From Paracamarosporium sp. OC-R06-R3 (lineage: Eukaryota > Ascomycota > Dothideomycetes > Pleosporales > Didymosphaeriaceae), in NCBI GenBank assembly GCA_019828545.1, contig JACVRA010000024.1:124001-188000 (forward strand): 64,000 nucleotides of DNA, read 5' to 3'. The notes beneath the pieces are model-generated. The model was given only the letters and a program-made list of their open reading frames with translations, ran no database searches and was not told the origin of the DNA. Every line of letters begins with the position of its first letter. The first letter of the stretch is position 1. Shown here piece after piece: positions 45,535 to 58,600 of the stretch. The position numbers and the translations under genes were made by a program.

Positions 45535-48500
45535 TCAGTCCACTGTTCCCCACTCAAGCGTCTTCCGGTTGTTCAGTCCAGCGTGCAGCTTCGCGCTTTC
45601 GTCGACCCTGTCCTGGATCTGCAGCTGCATCGCCACATTCCGGCTCATGTGCTCCTCCTTCTCCTTCAGCGCCCTTCTTTCCACCCCAGCCCGATGCTAC
45701 GCGAAAGTTAGCAACACAAACGAGGAGGAGCTTAGCTATTCTTACCTCGACTTCGCCCTTTCGTGCTTCAATCAACCGGTTCTCCGTCGCGTATGCCGCG
45801 CTCGCCTTGCGGTCTTCGATTTGCGCTCGCTGTGCGGCAGATTCATGTTCCTGCTGTGTGAGCAGCGTGTGCCAGGCTACCTTTTCGGCGCGCTTCATGC
45901 GCTCTGCTTCGCGCACGCGCTGCATGGTTGACTCGTGCTGGCGTTGCTCGAGAGACAGCGTGTGGGCGGTTGCGGCCTCCGCTGCAGCCCTCTCGGCATC
46001 TTGTTGTTCTTTGTTGCGGCGGAGCTGATCTAGGTGAGCTGTTTCTTCGAGCATGCGGGCGTGCTCCGAAGCCTCTTTCGCTAGTCTGAGGGAGAGCTGG
46101 TGCTCCTTCTGACGGTCCGCGAGTCGAGCGATCGCAGCGGGCATGCCGACTGCGCCTGGTGGTTGCTCTTCGGTCTCGGAGTAGAACTTCGGTTCGCAAC
46201 CTTTATCGCGGAGGAGATCTAGACACAAGGTCAGCCGTAGAGCCTAGCAGTTTGCGTACCGCATGTTACCCAAAATAGGCAATCCGCCGTGAGGTATTTA
46301 CTTCATACCAGAGACTGCTTACCGAGTATGTCTTGTTTCTGAACAGTACGTGCAGGTGATGGTATACGCTCTACGTAAGAAAAAGGGGAATACCAGAGTC
46401 CTTTGACATCACGAAACATATGTTTCTTATCATTGAGCTGCTCCCAGACTTCGGTTTCAAGAAGCGTTTCTGCGATTTTAAGGGGATCATAAGGATTGTC
46501 GAGCGCAAGAATGACAGCAGATCTCTCGTTCCGGGCCTTGAATTGAGGCCTGGCTCCGTTTTCGAGGAGGTGTCGAAGCACTTGACGAGCTCTTGAGCGC
46601 TGGCTGCTGTTAGCCATCTCGACGTTTAGGCATAGCTCGCCAAGTGCATTTCGGCCCTGATGGTGTCGAGATGGAAAATTAGGATCATGGCCGGACTTTA
46701 CGAGCAATATGACGGCATCAAGCTGTAAGCTTCGGGCCGCTTCGTGAAGACTACCATCGTTCTTGAGTGCGTGCGGAGCAAGTATCTCTATCACTGACGT
46801 GACCGAGGAACTACCTGCGTAAAAAAGGGCAGAACGGTCCCATTTGTCACGAATAGAGGCGTCAGCCCCATGTTCCAACAACGCTCTGACGATATCTGGG
46901 CGACCTTCTCGTGCAGCAAGGGCTATGGGTGCGATTTGTGATACCGGAGCTACACGAGTAGGTGACGCTCCCGCCTGCAGCAGAGAGATTATAACTGAGC
47001 TCGAAACCTGCTTTTGCGGTTGCGCCAAAGCCCATAGTAGAGCGGTGATTGACTCTTCACCTATCGTAGAGTCGACTATGCCAGATATTGAAGCTTCAGG
47101 ATTACAGCCATGAGTGAGCAACTTTTTGACGAGTGCCTCGTTCCTGGGATACTTCTGGACCGCCATGATCAGCGATGCAGGGTGGCTCAAATCTAAATGA
47201 TCGGTGGTACATCCATGACTGAAACAGGCTTCAATCAACTCCAATAACCTCTCATCGTCAAAACCGGAACCAATCAGGGATGGTAACAGAGTAGTAAAAT
47301 TTGGTCCATAATCTAGAAGATTTGCAAAGAGTGCTGCATTACGCCGTGCTGCAAAAACAAAACATATCCCGTTGGCAGCATTGACGTCTGCGTGATGATC
47401 CAGGAGGCGACTCACTGTTGATTCGATCGCCTTGAAGCCATTATCCGGGTCGAGTACGGCTCGCAATGCCATGTTAATCGCATTCTGGTCTACTCCGAGG
47501 GTAAGAAGTTGATCTGCAACCGCAACGTAATCGGTAGGCACGGGTTGGCTCGAGGTCCGGTTCACGTGAAGGAGAGCATCCTGGGTTAGGTCTGCCTCTG
47601 ATCTATCGGTGAGGTTTTTCCCTGCTACCGTCTGAGTGCTAGGTTTGAGCAGGCTCAATCGTCGAAGGTTATCAGGGTCGAAAAGTGCCCGAAAAGCTGC
47701 CGTGATCGTAGCCTGAGAAGGACTGTCTTTCCCACTAAGCAAGAGCCTGACAAGCGAGCTATTACCTGTCGCCGCCGATGCTACGAATGCATCGCCACCG
47801 TTGTAATTAATCGATGCACCGTGTTCTAGGAGCAACTGCGCGATTGTTGGATTGCTCGTAACCACGAACTGTCGTATCTCAGTGACGAGAGCTTGGCCAA
47901 GAGTGTCCTGTGAAACTCCTTTACCAAGTAAAAATCCGATTATGGCTTCTTTGTCTGGCACGCTCTTGAGCAAAGTAGCGCATTGAAAAGCACGTGAAAG
48001 CAATCTTGCGTCAGCAGCAATCAACCGTTCGATAATGTCAAGATTGTTAGAGCCACCCTTGACAGCAATCTCGAGGGCTTGCGTCGCTGGACCTTCTTCT
48101 ACACCACCTACAAGAAGTAACTCAAGCATCGCAAGAGTCGTCGATCGCCTAGACCCATTTGTGTCAAAGATGAGGGGAATAGATGCTGATTTACTTTGTG
48201 TAGAGGCTTCAGACCCGCAGAGCAAGCGTAGGGTTGCCAGATCGGCTTGGGAAACAGCAAGCTTTAGTGCTTTGCCATCGTCGTGATTAACAACTGCACC
48301 ACGACGAACCAATTCCGTAATTAGAGCAACGTCCCTCGTGCTCGATGTATCTGCAACTGCATCAACGAGAGCCTGGTCTACTTCAGGCCCGCGGGCACCG
48401 TATTCCAGAAGTAGGCGTACAGTTGTGAGTCGTTCATGTGCTGTGTACCCCGACCGGATAAGAGGAAATACCTGCGCAAGTGACTGAGGTGACGGTCGAG

Positions 48501-49995
48501 AGTTCAATAGTGACTGAAGGCTACGGATGTCTTTCCTTGCTACTGCAGCTTGAATAGCTTTGTTGTTGCCAGGGCCAAGCGGCGAACCGGCGTTCAGAAG
48601 CAGATCCATCAACCCTGAATCACCGTCCTCCACGGCGCGTACAAGCCATCGCTCAAGTGAACGACCATTGCCACCTTTAGCCACCAAAGCACTAATCACG
48701 TGCAGCCTCTCTGGCTTTGGCGCATCCTCTGGTACAATGTCCAATGCAATGGATGCATGGGCAGGCGAGATTGACGTTCTCAGAATGATATCTGCCAGTT
48801 GCCAGTTAGACTTGAGGATAGCATTCTTCAAGCACTCTGCTTCGTTGACATTCGTGGGCACGCCATAGCTGATCAGCATCTCTGCCAGGCGAACATCGTT
48901 CCGTTGAGATGCAGCTACAAGCAAACCACCTAACGATGTACTCGTTGGAGACAGACCGCAACAGAAGAACAGTTCCAAGAATTGATAAAGGTCTTGAGAA
49001 CTTGACATTCTCATAACTATATCGAATGCGGCCTGGAGGGAACTTGGAGTTAGGGGGATCGGCCCAGCTACAAGTGCGACGCAAAGGCGATACTCGCGTC
49101 GCGAAATGGAAGTTGTAAGAGCACTAGCATCGTTGAAATTTGGATCAGCGCCGTGGCCGATCAACAGCGAGATGGTCGGCTCGGACGTCTGCTGGACGGC
49201 TGCGGGCAGACATGAAGAGAGGATGTCAGGGCGAAGAGCCTTTGGAGCCCTCAGGAGTAGGCGTATGAAATTCTGATCGTTTGATCTGACAGCGTCTGCC
49301 AATGCGTTTGGGCTTTTGTTAAGGTCTGCACCGTGTCGCAACAATTCCTGTACACAGGGGTGGTCGTTGGTGGCGAGAGCAGCCTTGAGTCCTTCATCGA
49401 GAGTTGTCTGGTCTGCGCCAGAAGCTGCAAGCAAACTAAGTGAGTCGGCTCGCCGTACCGTTGCCGCTCTCTGCAGCACCGTGCTTCGTCTCCTGTCAGC
49501 AACAATTGCCTTCTTATTTGGCTTGCTTTTTTGCTCCGTGGTCTCAACGAAGTTAACTTTAGCCCCTAAGTTAAGAAAAGCTTGTACGAGACCAGGGCTT
49601 GTTGCAGGTTTGTCGATAGCAGCCGATAGCGCACGGTCAAGCTCATCCTGCGAGAATCCCCATTGAGTGGTATCCTGGAGCCTTTCCTTCTCCTTGGAAC
49701 TTCGGAAAATTCGCTTCAGCTGCTTGCTGGGATCTCGGTAGTCTGGACCATTCACTCTCTGTTCGACTAGCAATTGGCGAGCTAACGTGTGATCCTCTTC
49801 GCTGGCGATGAATGCCGGCTGAGTTGGTGCCGGCAGAGGAGGCTGGCGATTAGAGACGGGATGGATGCCGGCATCTCGAATGAGATCTTGGAGACTCCGT
49901 TTGGCATTCATGATGTCGTGCAAGGTGTGAGCGGCAGGACATGAAGCAACATTGTCACCAGCAGAGGCTGTTTTCTCTTTGACAACGTCACACAT
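45535..49995 (-). CDS. Large ankyrin-repeat protein with coiled-coil tail
   Basis: Three exons: 49995-46323, 46218-45746 and 45696-45535 (4308 nt, 1435 aa), with introns of 104 and 49 nt. The frame is open 16 codons upstream of the first ATG (49995) without another start, so an unseen upstream exon is possible. After a polar N-terminal region the protein is a chain of some twenty or more ankyrin-like units from about residue 125 to 1170 (HGADLNKSPNALADAV, IGHGADPNFNDASAL, LLEYGARGPEVDQAL, LEHGADASIRDKW among the clearest). A conserved segment (VPEDAPKPERLHVI) interrupts them. Exons 2 and 3 encode a charged, Glu/Arg/Gln-rich coiled coil of about 180 residues. There is no membrane segment or NACHT domain. 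Ankyrin arrays bind proteins; no specific partner is deducible. Similar giant ankyrin proteins are conserved in Pezizomycotina. Confidence 0.85.
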
Positions 49996-51246
49996 GCACT
50001 GAGGATCAAAGAGCACGCGTTCAAGGTGGCTGAGCTTAGCCAATAAGAGGCTGGAGCGTGCAGCGCCCTATCGATACCGCTTCGGTCCTAGCGTCATGCT
50101 TTCAGGTACCACGGCCCCACAGTCCCACGATGACCTCCTCAATCAGTCTGCTACTCAACCAACGCTATCTGAGACGTACACTACATGCAGGACGGCTTCC
50201 CCTTGAGGTCCAAAGGTCGACGTGCGCAGTATGCGCTAGCCGAATGGACCCAGGGGCATCCTCCACACAGCACACGGACGGAAAACACCCCCAGAGAGCG
50301 ACCTGCTTCTGTTGTTTCACGATACACCGAACCAACTGCAAGGTCATCATTACGAGAAGTGCATCGTGTTCCAGATGGACGGCACGGAATCTCTGCCGTT
50401 AATCTGTTACCTGTGCCGTCCAAGTCGCGATTCCAGCCACGAGTAACCTGCCGTACCGATATGAGGATCGCGTTCGACGATGCCAGCACTCGGGCGTAAA
50501 AAGCGGCTGTTTCATGAATCGTGAAGCAATCCTGTGCGTCATGCTCGGTTGCTTATTGGACGGTCAGCCGTGTTTGATCCTCCAACGCGATATCTGCAGG
50601 TACCGTTTCACTTCCCAACCTCCATTTTCGCTCTGCATGTTGCGTTATCCTGTGGAGGCATGGTTCGCGCACGAGCCGTGACAAGCCCACCCATCACTAA
50701 CGGTCCACGGGGCGGTCATGACACCCGTGCCCTATCTACTCAGGTTAGATAGTCACATCTGGCAAAGCAAAATATCCCAAGATTCTGGATCCCATGTTTC
50801 AACGAACAGACCCAGGCATTTTCCTTTTCAGCCTTGGAAGGCGGCACATTCGCTAAGCTTCCTCCTACGTACGAGTACTAGCCACGTCTCCTGTCAGCAC
50901 ATGGGAAGCACAACAGACAGCTCGTCTCCATGCACACACCATCGGATGCTATCAACACGCAAGGATGTCTAAAGTGTTTGGGACTTGCATCCCCCGGGTA
51001 CGTTCTGGGTCATAGTGACCCAGACTACCGAGCCGTAGAGTGCTTGTAGAATCTATATATTGGCCTGTCTGGTTCGCATTGGCTCCGACCCACAAGCTCA
51101 CAGCATTCAACAATTTTCAACTTACGATTTTCCATATCTTCTTTCCTTACACATTCGCTTCTTCGGGCTCTGGTAGCTCTTTTCTTTCGCTGCACATATA
51201 CTATACCCTTCACGAATCCGAGCTTCAACAAGGCCATTTGTACAAT
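49996..51246. other. Divergent intergenic region
   Basis: Between the ankyrin gene (leftward) and the DUF3455 gene (rightward). Open frames of 60-115 codons carry no motif. A TATATA element occurs at about 51052-51058, some 190 bp before the DUF3455 ATG, and could be its TATA box. Confidence 0.4.
51052..51058 (+). promoter_or_regulatory. Candidate TATA box
   Basis: The sequence CTATATATT lies about 190 bp upstream of the DUF3455 start codon, leaving a leader of plausible length. Support is positional only. Confidence 0.35.
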
Positions 51247-51909
51247 ATGCATTCTTCACTCTTTGTCGCCGCTTTTGCGTTTCCTCTCGCTTTGGCTGTA
51301 CCTGCATCGTATCGCCTCCCAGGAAACGTTTTGCGTCGTCAACTCAATGACACGTGCGGCCTCACTACGGTCCAGCAGCCCGCAAACACGCTCACGCCTC
51401 CTGGGAGTCACAACCAGCTGGTGCTTATCGCGCTGGGTCAGGGCACGCAAAACTATACTTGTACCAACGAAACGGCCACGCCTTCTTCCATTGGTGCTGT
51501 GGCAAACTTATTTAATGCTTCTTGTGCCTTGTCTACGAGCGCCTCTCTCGGATCCGTGGCAGAGGACGCAAACGCTATCGGCCAACACTTCTTCGTCGAT
51601 AACACTACGCCCGAATTCGACATTATTGGGCTTGGTGACACTCAGCTCAAGAAGGCCGAATCTGCTCCTGCGCCGGATGCTACTATCGATATCCCTTGGC
51701 TCAAGCTCGATGCGACGAACACGAACACTGCTGTTAGGAACATCTATCGACTGAACACCAAGGGTGGGTTAGCGCCGTCGACGTGCGCGGGACAAGCTCC
51801 GGGCAGCGTTGTTCAGGTTGAATATGAGGCACAGTACTGGGTGTACGCCTGCCCAGACGCAATGGCTGCTCGTAGACGGAAGAGGAGCCTTGGTCTTCCG
51901 CTCAACTAG
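51247..51909 (+). CDS. Secreted DUF3455 protein
   Basis: Single exon of 220 aa from the ATG at 51247; the frame is open further upstream but that part is not protein-like. Residues 1-17 form a signal peptide (FVAAFAFPLALA). The mature chain has about five cysteines and several N-glycosylation sequons (NDT, NYT, NET, NAS, NNT). The segments LVLIALGQGTQNYTC, GAVANLFNASC, HFFVDNTTPEFDI and QVEYEAQYWVYAC follow the DUF3455 family, common as a secreted protein in ascomycetes and of unknown function. A short basic tail (RRRKRS) near the C-terminus contains dibasic sites that a Kex2-type protease could trim. Not clustered with related genes. Confidence 0.88.
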   Translation: MHSSLFVAAFAFPLALAVPASYRLPGNVLRRQLNDTCGLTTVQQPANTLTPPGSHNQLVLIALGQGTQNYTCTNETATPSSIGAVANLFNASCALSTSASLGSVAEDANAIGQHFFVDNTTPEFDIIGLGDTQLKKAESAPAPDATIDIPWLKLDATNTNTAVRNIYRLNTKGGLAPSTCAGQAPGSVVQVEYEAQYWVYACPDAMAARRRKRSLGLPLN

Positions 51910-52797
51910 ACGCGTAACAGCGGTCTATTATGGAGAGCGGGTGGGTGTTGGTGCACTTGGAAGAAGGTCGATCGGGAATGGAGTGGTGTTGGAAATGTTA
52001 CGTCCGAGGTTATGATTGTACAACGAATGTTTATGCCAACACTCGGTGTTGGGTTACTCTTGTACATATAATGCCGAATGATATGTCGCAAGACATCAAC
52101 AGTGTGAATTGTCACGTACTTGTTTCATCAATCGATCGAGGTTGTTCAAGCCCGATGTAAACCCGGAGTATCTCCATATATCAGGGTTCACCATATGCAC
52201 AGTCCATCTATCTGCGATATCGAGCACTCAAAGTTATCAGTGCTATCAGTGCTCCCTTGAATAGCCGGACGCAGAAGCTGTGGCAACTGCACGGCTGGAT
52301 GTGTCGTGGTGGAGCAATGGAGGAGCTTCCGCAGTGGTGGTCATAGCTCCCATCGCAGCTTCCGTCGCTTTCCGCCATCACCCTGCAACAGCCTGCAACG
52401 TTGGGCGCTGTGCAATGATTGCTTGCCACTTTCTTTGCTACCATGGCGCGTTTGGGAGCGCAAATGCAGAAAAATTGTGGAATCATGGTGCTGATTTGAG
52501 ATGACGGCGTTGTGCCACCCCGCATTCGGAGACGGCTTGGCGGGCAACGATCACAAGCTCGCCGCTGGGCCGCGACCGTCTTCCACTCACAGCGCGCCGT
52601 CGTCCATACTAACAAAGAACCCTCGGTTGTTCTCGAGATGCCTGACGTCTTTGGTCCGACGTATATGTGCAGGGCCTCTGCCGCCCATGTCTCCGCACGC
52701 ATACATCATCATCGCATTTCATGCTTCCTTTTGCCCTGAGCACTTCATCTTGAATAATTGACAAATACTACACCTCGTACACCGCAATTGATACACA
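51910..52797. other. Upstream region of malate synthase
   Basis: No gene seen; open frames up to about 160 codons on the minus strand have no motif. Malate synthase genes are usually carbon-repressed by CreA and induced by acetate. A CCCCGC hexamer near 52518 fits the CreA consensus but such short sites occur by chance, so this is weak. Confidence 0.4.
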
Positions 52798-54585
52798 ATG
52801 GCTAGCCCCGAAAGCCTGCTGCGCGAGGTCAACATCCTCGGCGCACTCAATGACCAGAACAAACACATCTTGAGCAAAGACGTGGCCGTCTTCCTGGCTC
52901 TGCTCCATCGCACATTCAACGAGCGTCGGAAAGCGCTCCTCCAGCGACGTGTAATCCGGCAGGCCGAGCTTGACAAGGGCAATTTGCTCGACTTTCTTCC
53001 AGAGACCAGACATATCCGCGAGAATGATACATGGAAGGGTGCACCTCCTGCTCCCGGGCTGGTGGATAGGCGCATAGAAATTACAGGGCCGACAGACCGC
53101 AAGATGGTTGTCAACGCCTTGAACTCAGATGTGTGGACGTATATGGCCGATTTCGAGGGTAAGTAATCATTGAAGGTCGATGACAAAGATGTAAGCTCAT
53201 ACGGTGTAGACTCGAGCGCCCCGACATGGGACAACATGATCAACGGCCAGCTGAACCTGTACGACGCCATCCGCAGGCAGGTCGACTTCAAGCAGGGCGA
53301 GAAGGAGTACAAGCTCCGCACCGACCGAACCCTTCCCACACTCATTGCTCGAGCTCGAGGATGGCACCTGGAGGAGAAGCACTTCACAGTCGACGGCGAG
53401 CCTATCTCTGGCAGCTTGTTTGACTTTGGCATCTACTTCTTCCACAACGCGCACGAGCTTGTAAAGCGAGGGTTCGGGCCTTACTTCTACCTCCCGAAGA
53501 TGGAGTCGCATCTCGAGGCAAGGCTATGGAACGACGTTTTCAATATGGCACAGGATTACATCGGCATGCGAAGAGGTACTATCCGGGGTACTGTGTTGAT
53601 TGAAACCATCACGGCTGCCTTCGAGATGGACGAAGTAGGTAGCTGTGTCCCTACAACTCATAACGGTGTACTAACATATTCATAGATCATCTACGAACTT
53701 CGCGATCATTCGTCTGGTCTCAACTGCGGTCGATGGGACTACATCTTCAACACTATCAAGCGCTTCCGCCAGAACCCGAACTTTGTGCTTCCAGATCGCG
53801 ATGCAGTGACCATGACCGTACCTTTTATGGACGCTTATGTCAAGCTTCTCATCAAGACCTGCCACAAGCGAGGCGTCCACGCCATGGGTGGCATGGCTGC
53901 TCAGATTCCTATCAAAAACGACCCGGCTGCGAACGATGCTGCCATGGAGAAAGTCCGCGCTGACAAGCTTCGCGAGGTCCGTGCTGGACATGACGGTACT
54001 TGGGTCGCTCACCCAGCACTTGCAGCCATTGCCGCCGAGGTCTTCAACAAGTACATGCCGACACCCAACCAGATGCACGTCCGTCGTGAGGACGTAAACA
54101 TCACTGCTAATGACTTGCTGAACATGAACGTGCCCGGAAAGGTCACCGAGGCAGGAATCCGCAAGAACCTGGATATTGGTTTGAGCTACATGGAGGCGTG
54201 GCTGCGCGGCCTTGGCTGTGTGCCCATTAACTATCTTATGGAAGACGCGGCGACCGCTGAGGTATCAAGGAGTCAGCTGTGGCAGTGGAGCAAGCATCAA
54301 ATCACCACAGCTGAAGGTCAAAAGGTCACTAAAGACTATGCGCTCAAGCTACTCCGTGAGCAGGCGCAGAAGCTAGGCGAGAAGGCGCCGAAGGGCAACA
54401 AGTTCAGCCTGGCCGCAAAGTACTTCGAGGGCCAGGTGACCGGCGAACAATACGATGAGTTCCTCACATCGTAAGTCACACATACTTTTCATAACAAGAG
54501 AAAAAAACGCACGCTAACTCCATCCAGACTTCTCTACAACGAAATCACGAACGTAGGTCCCCCACGAGGCGCTTCCAAGCTCTAA
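52798..54585 (+). CDS. acuE: Malate synthase, peroxisomal (glyoxylate cycle)
   Basis: Four exons: 52798-53158, 53210-53634, 53686-54470 and 54528-54585 (1629 nt, 542 aa), with introns of 51, 51 and 57 nt. 542 residues is the usual length. The TIM-barrel signature regions are clear: [14 protein letters not shown], the Mg-ligand and acyl-binding segments around [15 protein letters not shown] and [16 protein letters not shown], and the signature [16 protein letters not shown]. The protein ends in SKL, a perfect type 1 peroxisomal signal, so it acts in peroxisomes/glyoxysomes, condensing glyoxylate with acetyl-CoA to malate for growth on acetate and fatty acids. The signal is encoded in a separate last exon of 58 nt. 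If the last intron is not spliced, translation ends immediately at its GTAAGT (…LTS) without SKL. Confidence 0.97.
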
Positions 54586-55605
54586 TTTCCTTGTTCTCTC
54601 TCACATACTCTCACTTGTAATATTACGATGGCCTAAGGCGTTTTCCCGTGGTCTTGTAAGCAATGTTTAAAAGGAAAAGCAAAACATACCAATTGAGTAA
54701 CGTGTCACATGCAAGCAAATGCAAACAAAACGCTGATGTTTCTTTCTCCTCATAGGCTCAATCTCCTACACCTGCCGCGAAGCTATGAAAACGTTCCGAT
54801 GCGCGCGGGCGCGCGGAAGACGATCCACGTGTGCCGAGGTCGATCCAAGTTGTGGGGTCGCGTCGTGTGTGGAGTGAATTTGCGGATCACCCGAGGACCC
54901 GGGAGCATGCCGTCTGGCATGTGAAAAGGGCTCTGGCCGTACGAACGAGGGTTACGATGCACATGAAAGCATATGATTTTGGGATTCGTGCATGGCGGGT
55001 TCTTGTGATTGGGTATGGGGTTGATTGACTAAGGTCTTGTATATATTACGCATAGTGCACTGGATATATGGTTCTTTTCCTCATGCTTTGAGGAGTTCTT
55101 TGGGTAGATTGTGTGGAATTCAATGGTCGATATCTTGCAACTTATAAGCGCCGTTACTTTTCGTTCGTGCTATGTCCCATAGTTGATCTGTTCTGTGTAT
55201 TCGCGCATTCAAATACGATCGATACGTGCCGTCATCAAGTAAATGCTTTCGTGCAACTCACTTACCTACCAGATGCTGTAAATAGACAATACCACGTGAT
55301 TCTGTTGCCCAGGCATACGCGAAGAGTAGGCCGTGGTAGCGACTAACGTCCTTAGTCTAACATTGGACGTAGCCTGCTTTGAAACATTACGACTAGCAAA
55401 ATACGCAGGGCCATGTGGAAAAATGGGCAAGTATACACCTGAACTCTTTGCTGGAGAACTTCTTGAAGCTCGCAAGCATGTATCACCTATGACAGAACAA
55501 TCTTATATGCAACAGTCTCGAACAAATGATTTGCATCTGCAGTGATACAATGTCGGAGAGCACATTCGTCATTGATTAATACAATAGAGACCTGATTAGC
55601 AATCG
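54586..55605. other. Convergent 3' region
   Basis: Between malate synthase and the zinc-finger gene, which end towards each other. Open frames of 65-77 codons without motifs. I see no tRNA or repeat. Confidence 0.45.
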
Positions 55606-58600
55606 TCATCGTCCCCCCATCGATCGAGTAAAGTCATGATCCCGCTTCGCAGCTCCCCAATCTGGCGCCTGAGCTGAATAGCGTTCCCCGACAAGCGGCT
55701 GATCCTGTGCTGCTGGAACTTCGTCCCAGAATTGCATGTTCAGAGGAACAGATCCACCGTACAGATGTGGATCGTTGTGATATGGTCGGAGCGCTGGGTT
55801 CTGAAGCTCAGGCAATGGGGGCGAGATACTGAATTCCGGCAGTGTCGAGTTGCATTCGGATGAAAATGGGAAAAGAGCGGTCTTGTGTATGTTCCAGTCA
55901 TCAAGCTCGTGTGTGTTGTTGATTGACTCGGGGTATGGTGGGGCGTCCATCGTGTCTAGATCGAAGATGGTCTCGGTGCTGGTCGCGGACGAAGTCGTTG
56001 ATAATTGTGCACTCTGCGTACTGCTTCCTGAAGGCGTCATTCGATGTGCTGAGAAAGACTGGGGCTGCTCCTTGAATCTCTCGCTCATGGTTGTTACGGG
56101 TCGTGACGCTGCTTCAGGGCTGTTGCCCACGCATCGAGACAATGGACTTGCTTTCCTCTTCCTCCGAAGCTTTCCTGTTTCGATTGCTCTCCTACCGGTA
56201 GTGACCACACTTGATTGGGTGACAGACACCGTAGAGGTAGGTTCTTCACTTGCAGAAGTGGCTTGGCGAGCTAGATTTGCTCGACAACGTTCAATGATAG
56301 CAGGTATGCGTGCTTTGATACGAGTTACGACGGGTTCCAAAATAGGCGCAAGTTCCAAGGTGAGTTCCTCCTCAAGCGCTTCCGATAGCGCCTGGGCAAG
56401 ATCTGGGGACATTCTGTTGCGATCATCTGGCACTAATATTAGCCATGTTTACTTCAAAGATGGAAAAAGTCGAGCGACTGACAAGGTGACGGAATGTCTG
56501 CTTCGTGATCCGCAGGAAATAGCATCCTATACAGCATCCTCCATTTCTCCTCCGTACTTCGGGCATTCATAAATGGCGCCCTTTTGAAGTCTATCCTCTT
56601 CAGTATCTGAGGTGTTATACGCTTATCCTGTGGCTTAGGCATCTTGGTACACACGTCGTCTTGGGCCAGGTGCTCCATGAGCTCTTCCTCTGATTCTATC
56701 TCTATTTGACACCTTGGACAACGTGATGGCTGCGTATGCACACGCTTCAGATGATCTTTCAGCTTCCCGATCTCGGCGAAACCTTCGCCTCTGCAGGATG
56801 CTTTGGTGTATTTTTCTGGTTGACGTTGATAAAACGGACATTTCAGTCTCCTCTGAGGCAATCGGTCGGATAAACCCTTCTTCTTGGGTCGGCTATCGTC
56901 ATCATCATCAGAGTCATCGCCTCCTTCATCATCAGGATCACTTCCAGCTCTTCGAGTTCGCTTGCCACCGCTATTATTCGGAAGATTGTGCAAAGATTGT
57001 GACGATGATATTGCGCTTGCACTTCTGGTGCTAGACCTTCCGCTTGACGAATCCAAGCCGTCAGTTGCGTCCGTAGCTTGGGGTAGAGTACATTCCAGTA
57101 GATCCTGGAGTAGAAGGCCCTTGACCACGTTCATTGCGGAGTCGAGCGCAGTCTGAATGTTGACATTGCAGTGTGATGTGTAGTCAGTCTCGCGAGGACC
57201 GTGCCACACGCTCTCTTGACTGTTGTTGACATCAATTGCGGTACCAGCATCTAAGACGTTGGAAAAGAAGTGAAATTTGTCGTTAGCTTCCGTAGTTGGG
57301 TCACTCATTCTGTCGTCATTGCTGGAGGTGTCGTGTCTTCGCAAAAGAATAGTGAGTTGCTTTTCAGCCTCATCAGGTACTACATGGTCATTGTTTTCTT
57401 GAGTACTTGAGAAAGCGAATTCGTCTAGAAACTCTAAGCTGTGGCCTTGCGGATTTGATCCATCTATAGTCTGACAGCTTCGGCTCTGTTGATCTTCGAT
57501 CGCTGAAGAATTCGAGTTTTTGTTACCTTTGCTTCGATTTGAGAGTGGTTTGTTATGAGGTTGCGAATAGGTGACGTAGTTAATATCAATGCTCGGCTCT
57601 GTTTTTTTTGTGCTATCATGAAGCTGTACTTGCTTGTTCACCTCTGCACGTCCTCTCTGAGTCACTGAGTGGACAGGTTTATAATCACTAGTGAGCCTAG
57701 AAGACTTCGTAAGTACAGGAGGGAGTGCCTGTACTGTTGGCTGATGTATGAGAGTACTCTTGGGTATTATTGTCTTGTCACTGCTTTCTTGATCTATGTT
57801 CCGGGACGAGTCTTGTCGATCCTGCTGCACGCGCTGCTCCTTTCTCAAGGCGATCAGCTCAGGAAGGATTTGATTTTTGATAGCATCTTCAACCATTGCT
57901 AAGAGTTTAGGATTATTGGTTGAAACAGTCTCAGGTGACGGTATCGAATGACTGTAGTCGGACCAGCGGTGAGGCGTTTTGGAAGCTATGATTTCTGCCA
58001 TTTCGGGACTGTTGGAGACTTTGGAATTAACTGGCGGAGACGCCCTCGGTTGTGGTGTAACTTCCATATCATCTTCCAGAATGTGTGTACTGTTTTCTCC
58101 ACGCTCGCGGCGGTTGAGGGTTGCTTCCCAACCCGCAATTAAATGTTGGAGTTCTGGCAAAGCGTAATCCGCTGGTGACGAAATTTCTTGAGTGTCTTTC
58201 TGAATATTATGTTGTTCCATCTCTGTACCCCGAATCGTGTGTACATTGCGCACATGATGTGTCATAGTTGCACGTTGGCGCGTTGTTTGTGGACCTGCGG
58301 TAAGTCCCTCGTCTCTTTCGTGTTGCTGTTCACAAGGAACAGTCGCTTCATATGCCTTCTGCTTCTCTTGATCAATCAGCGATCTCATTTCATTGGTCTT
58401 TCGTTCCCCTCGAATAGCTATCGTCAGTAGGTTTCGAGGACTAGGTGTGGATGTAGACGGTGATGAAGAGCAATCGCTGGAGATGCGTCGACTGCAAGAT
58501 TCCAATACTGGAAGGTATGGGTGCATACGTTTTGCGAGGCTCCCTTTTAGGTGTTCGGTGGAGACTACTTCATAGTCTGGCTCAGTTGACCGCAGATCTC

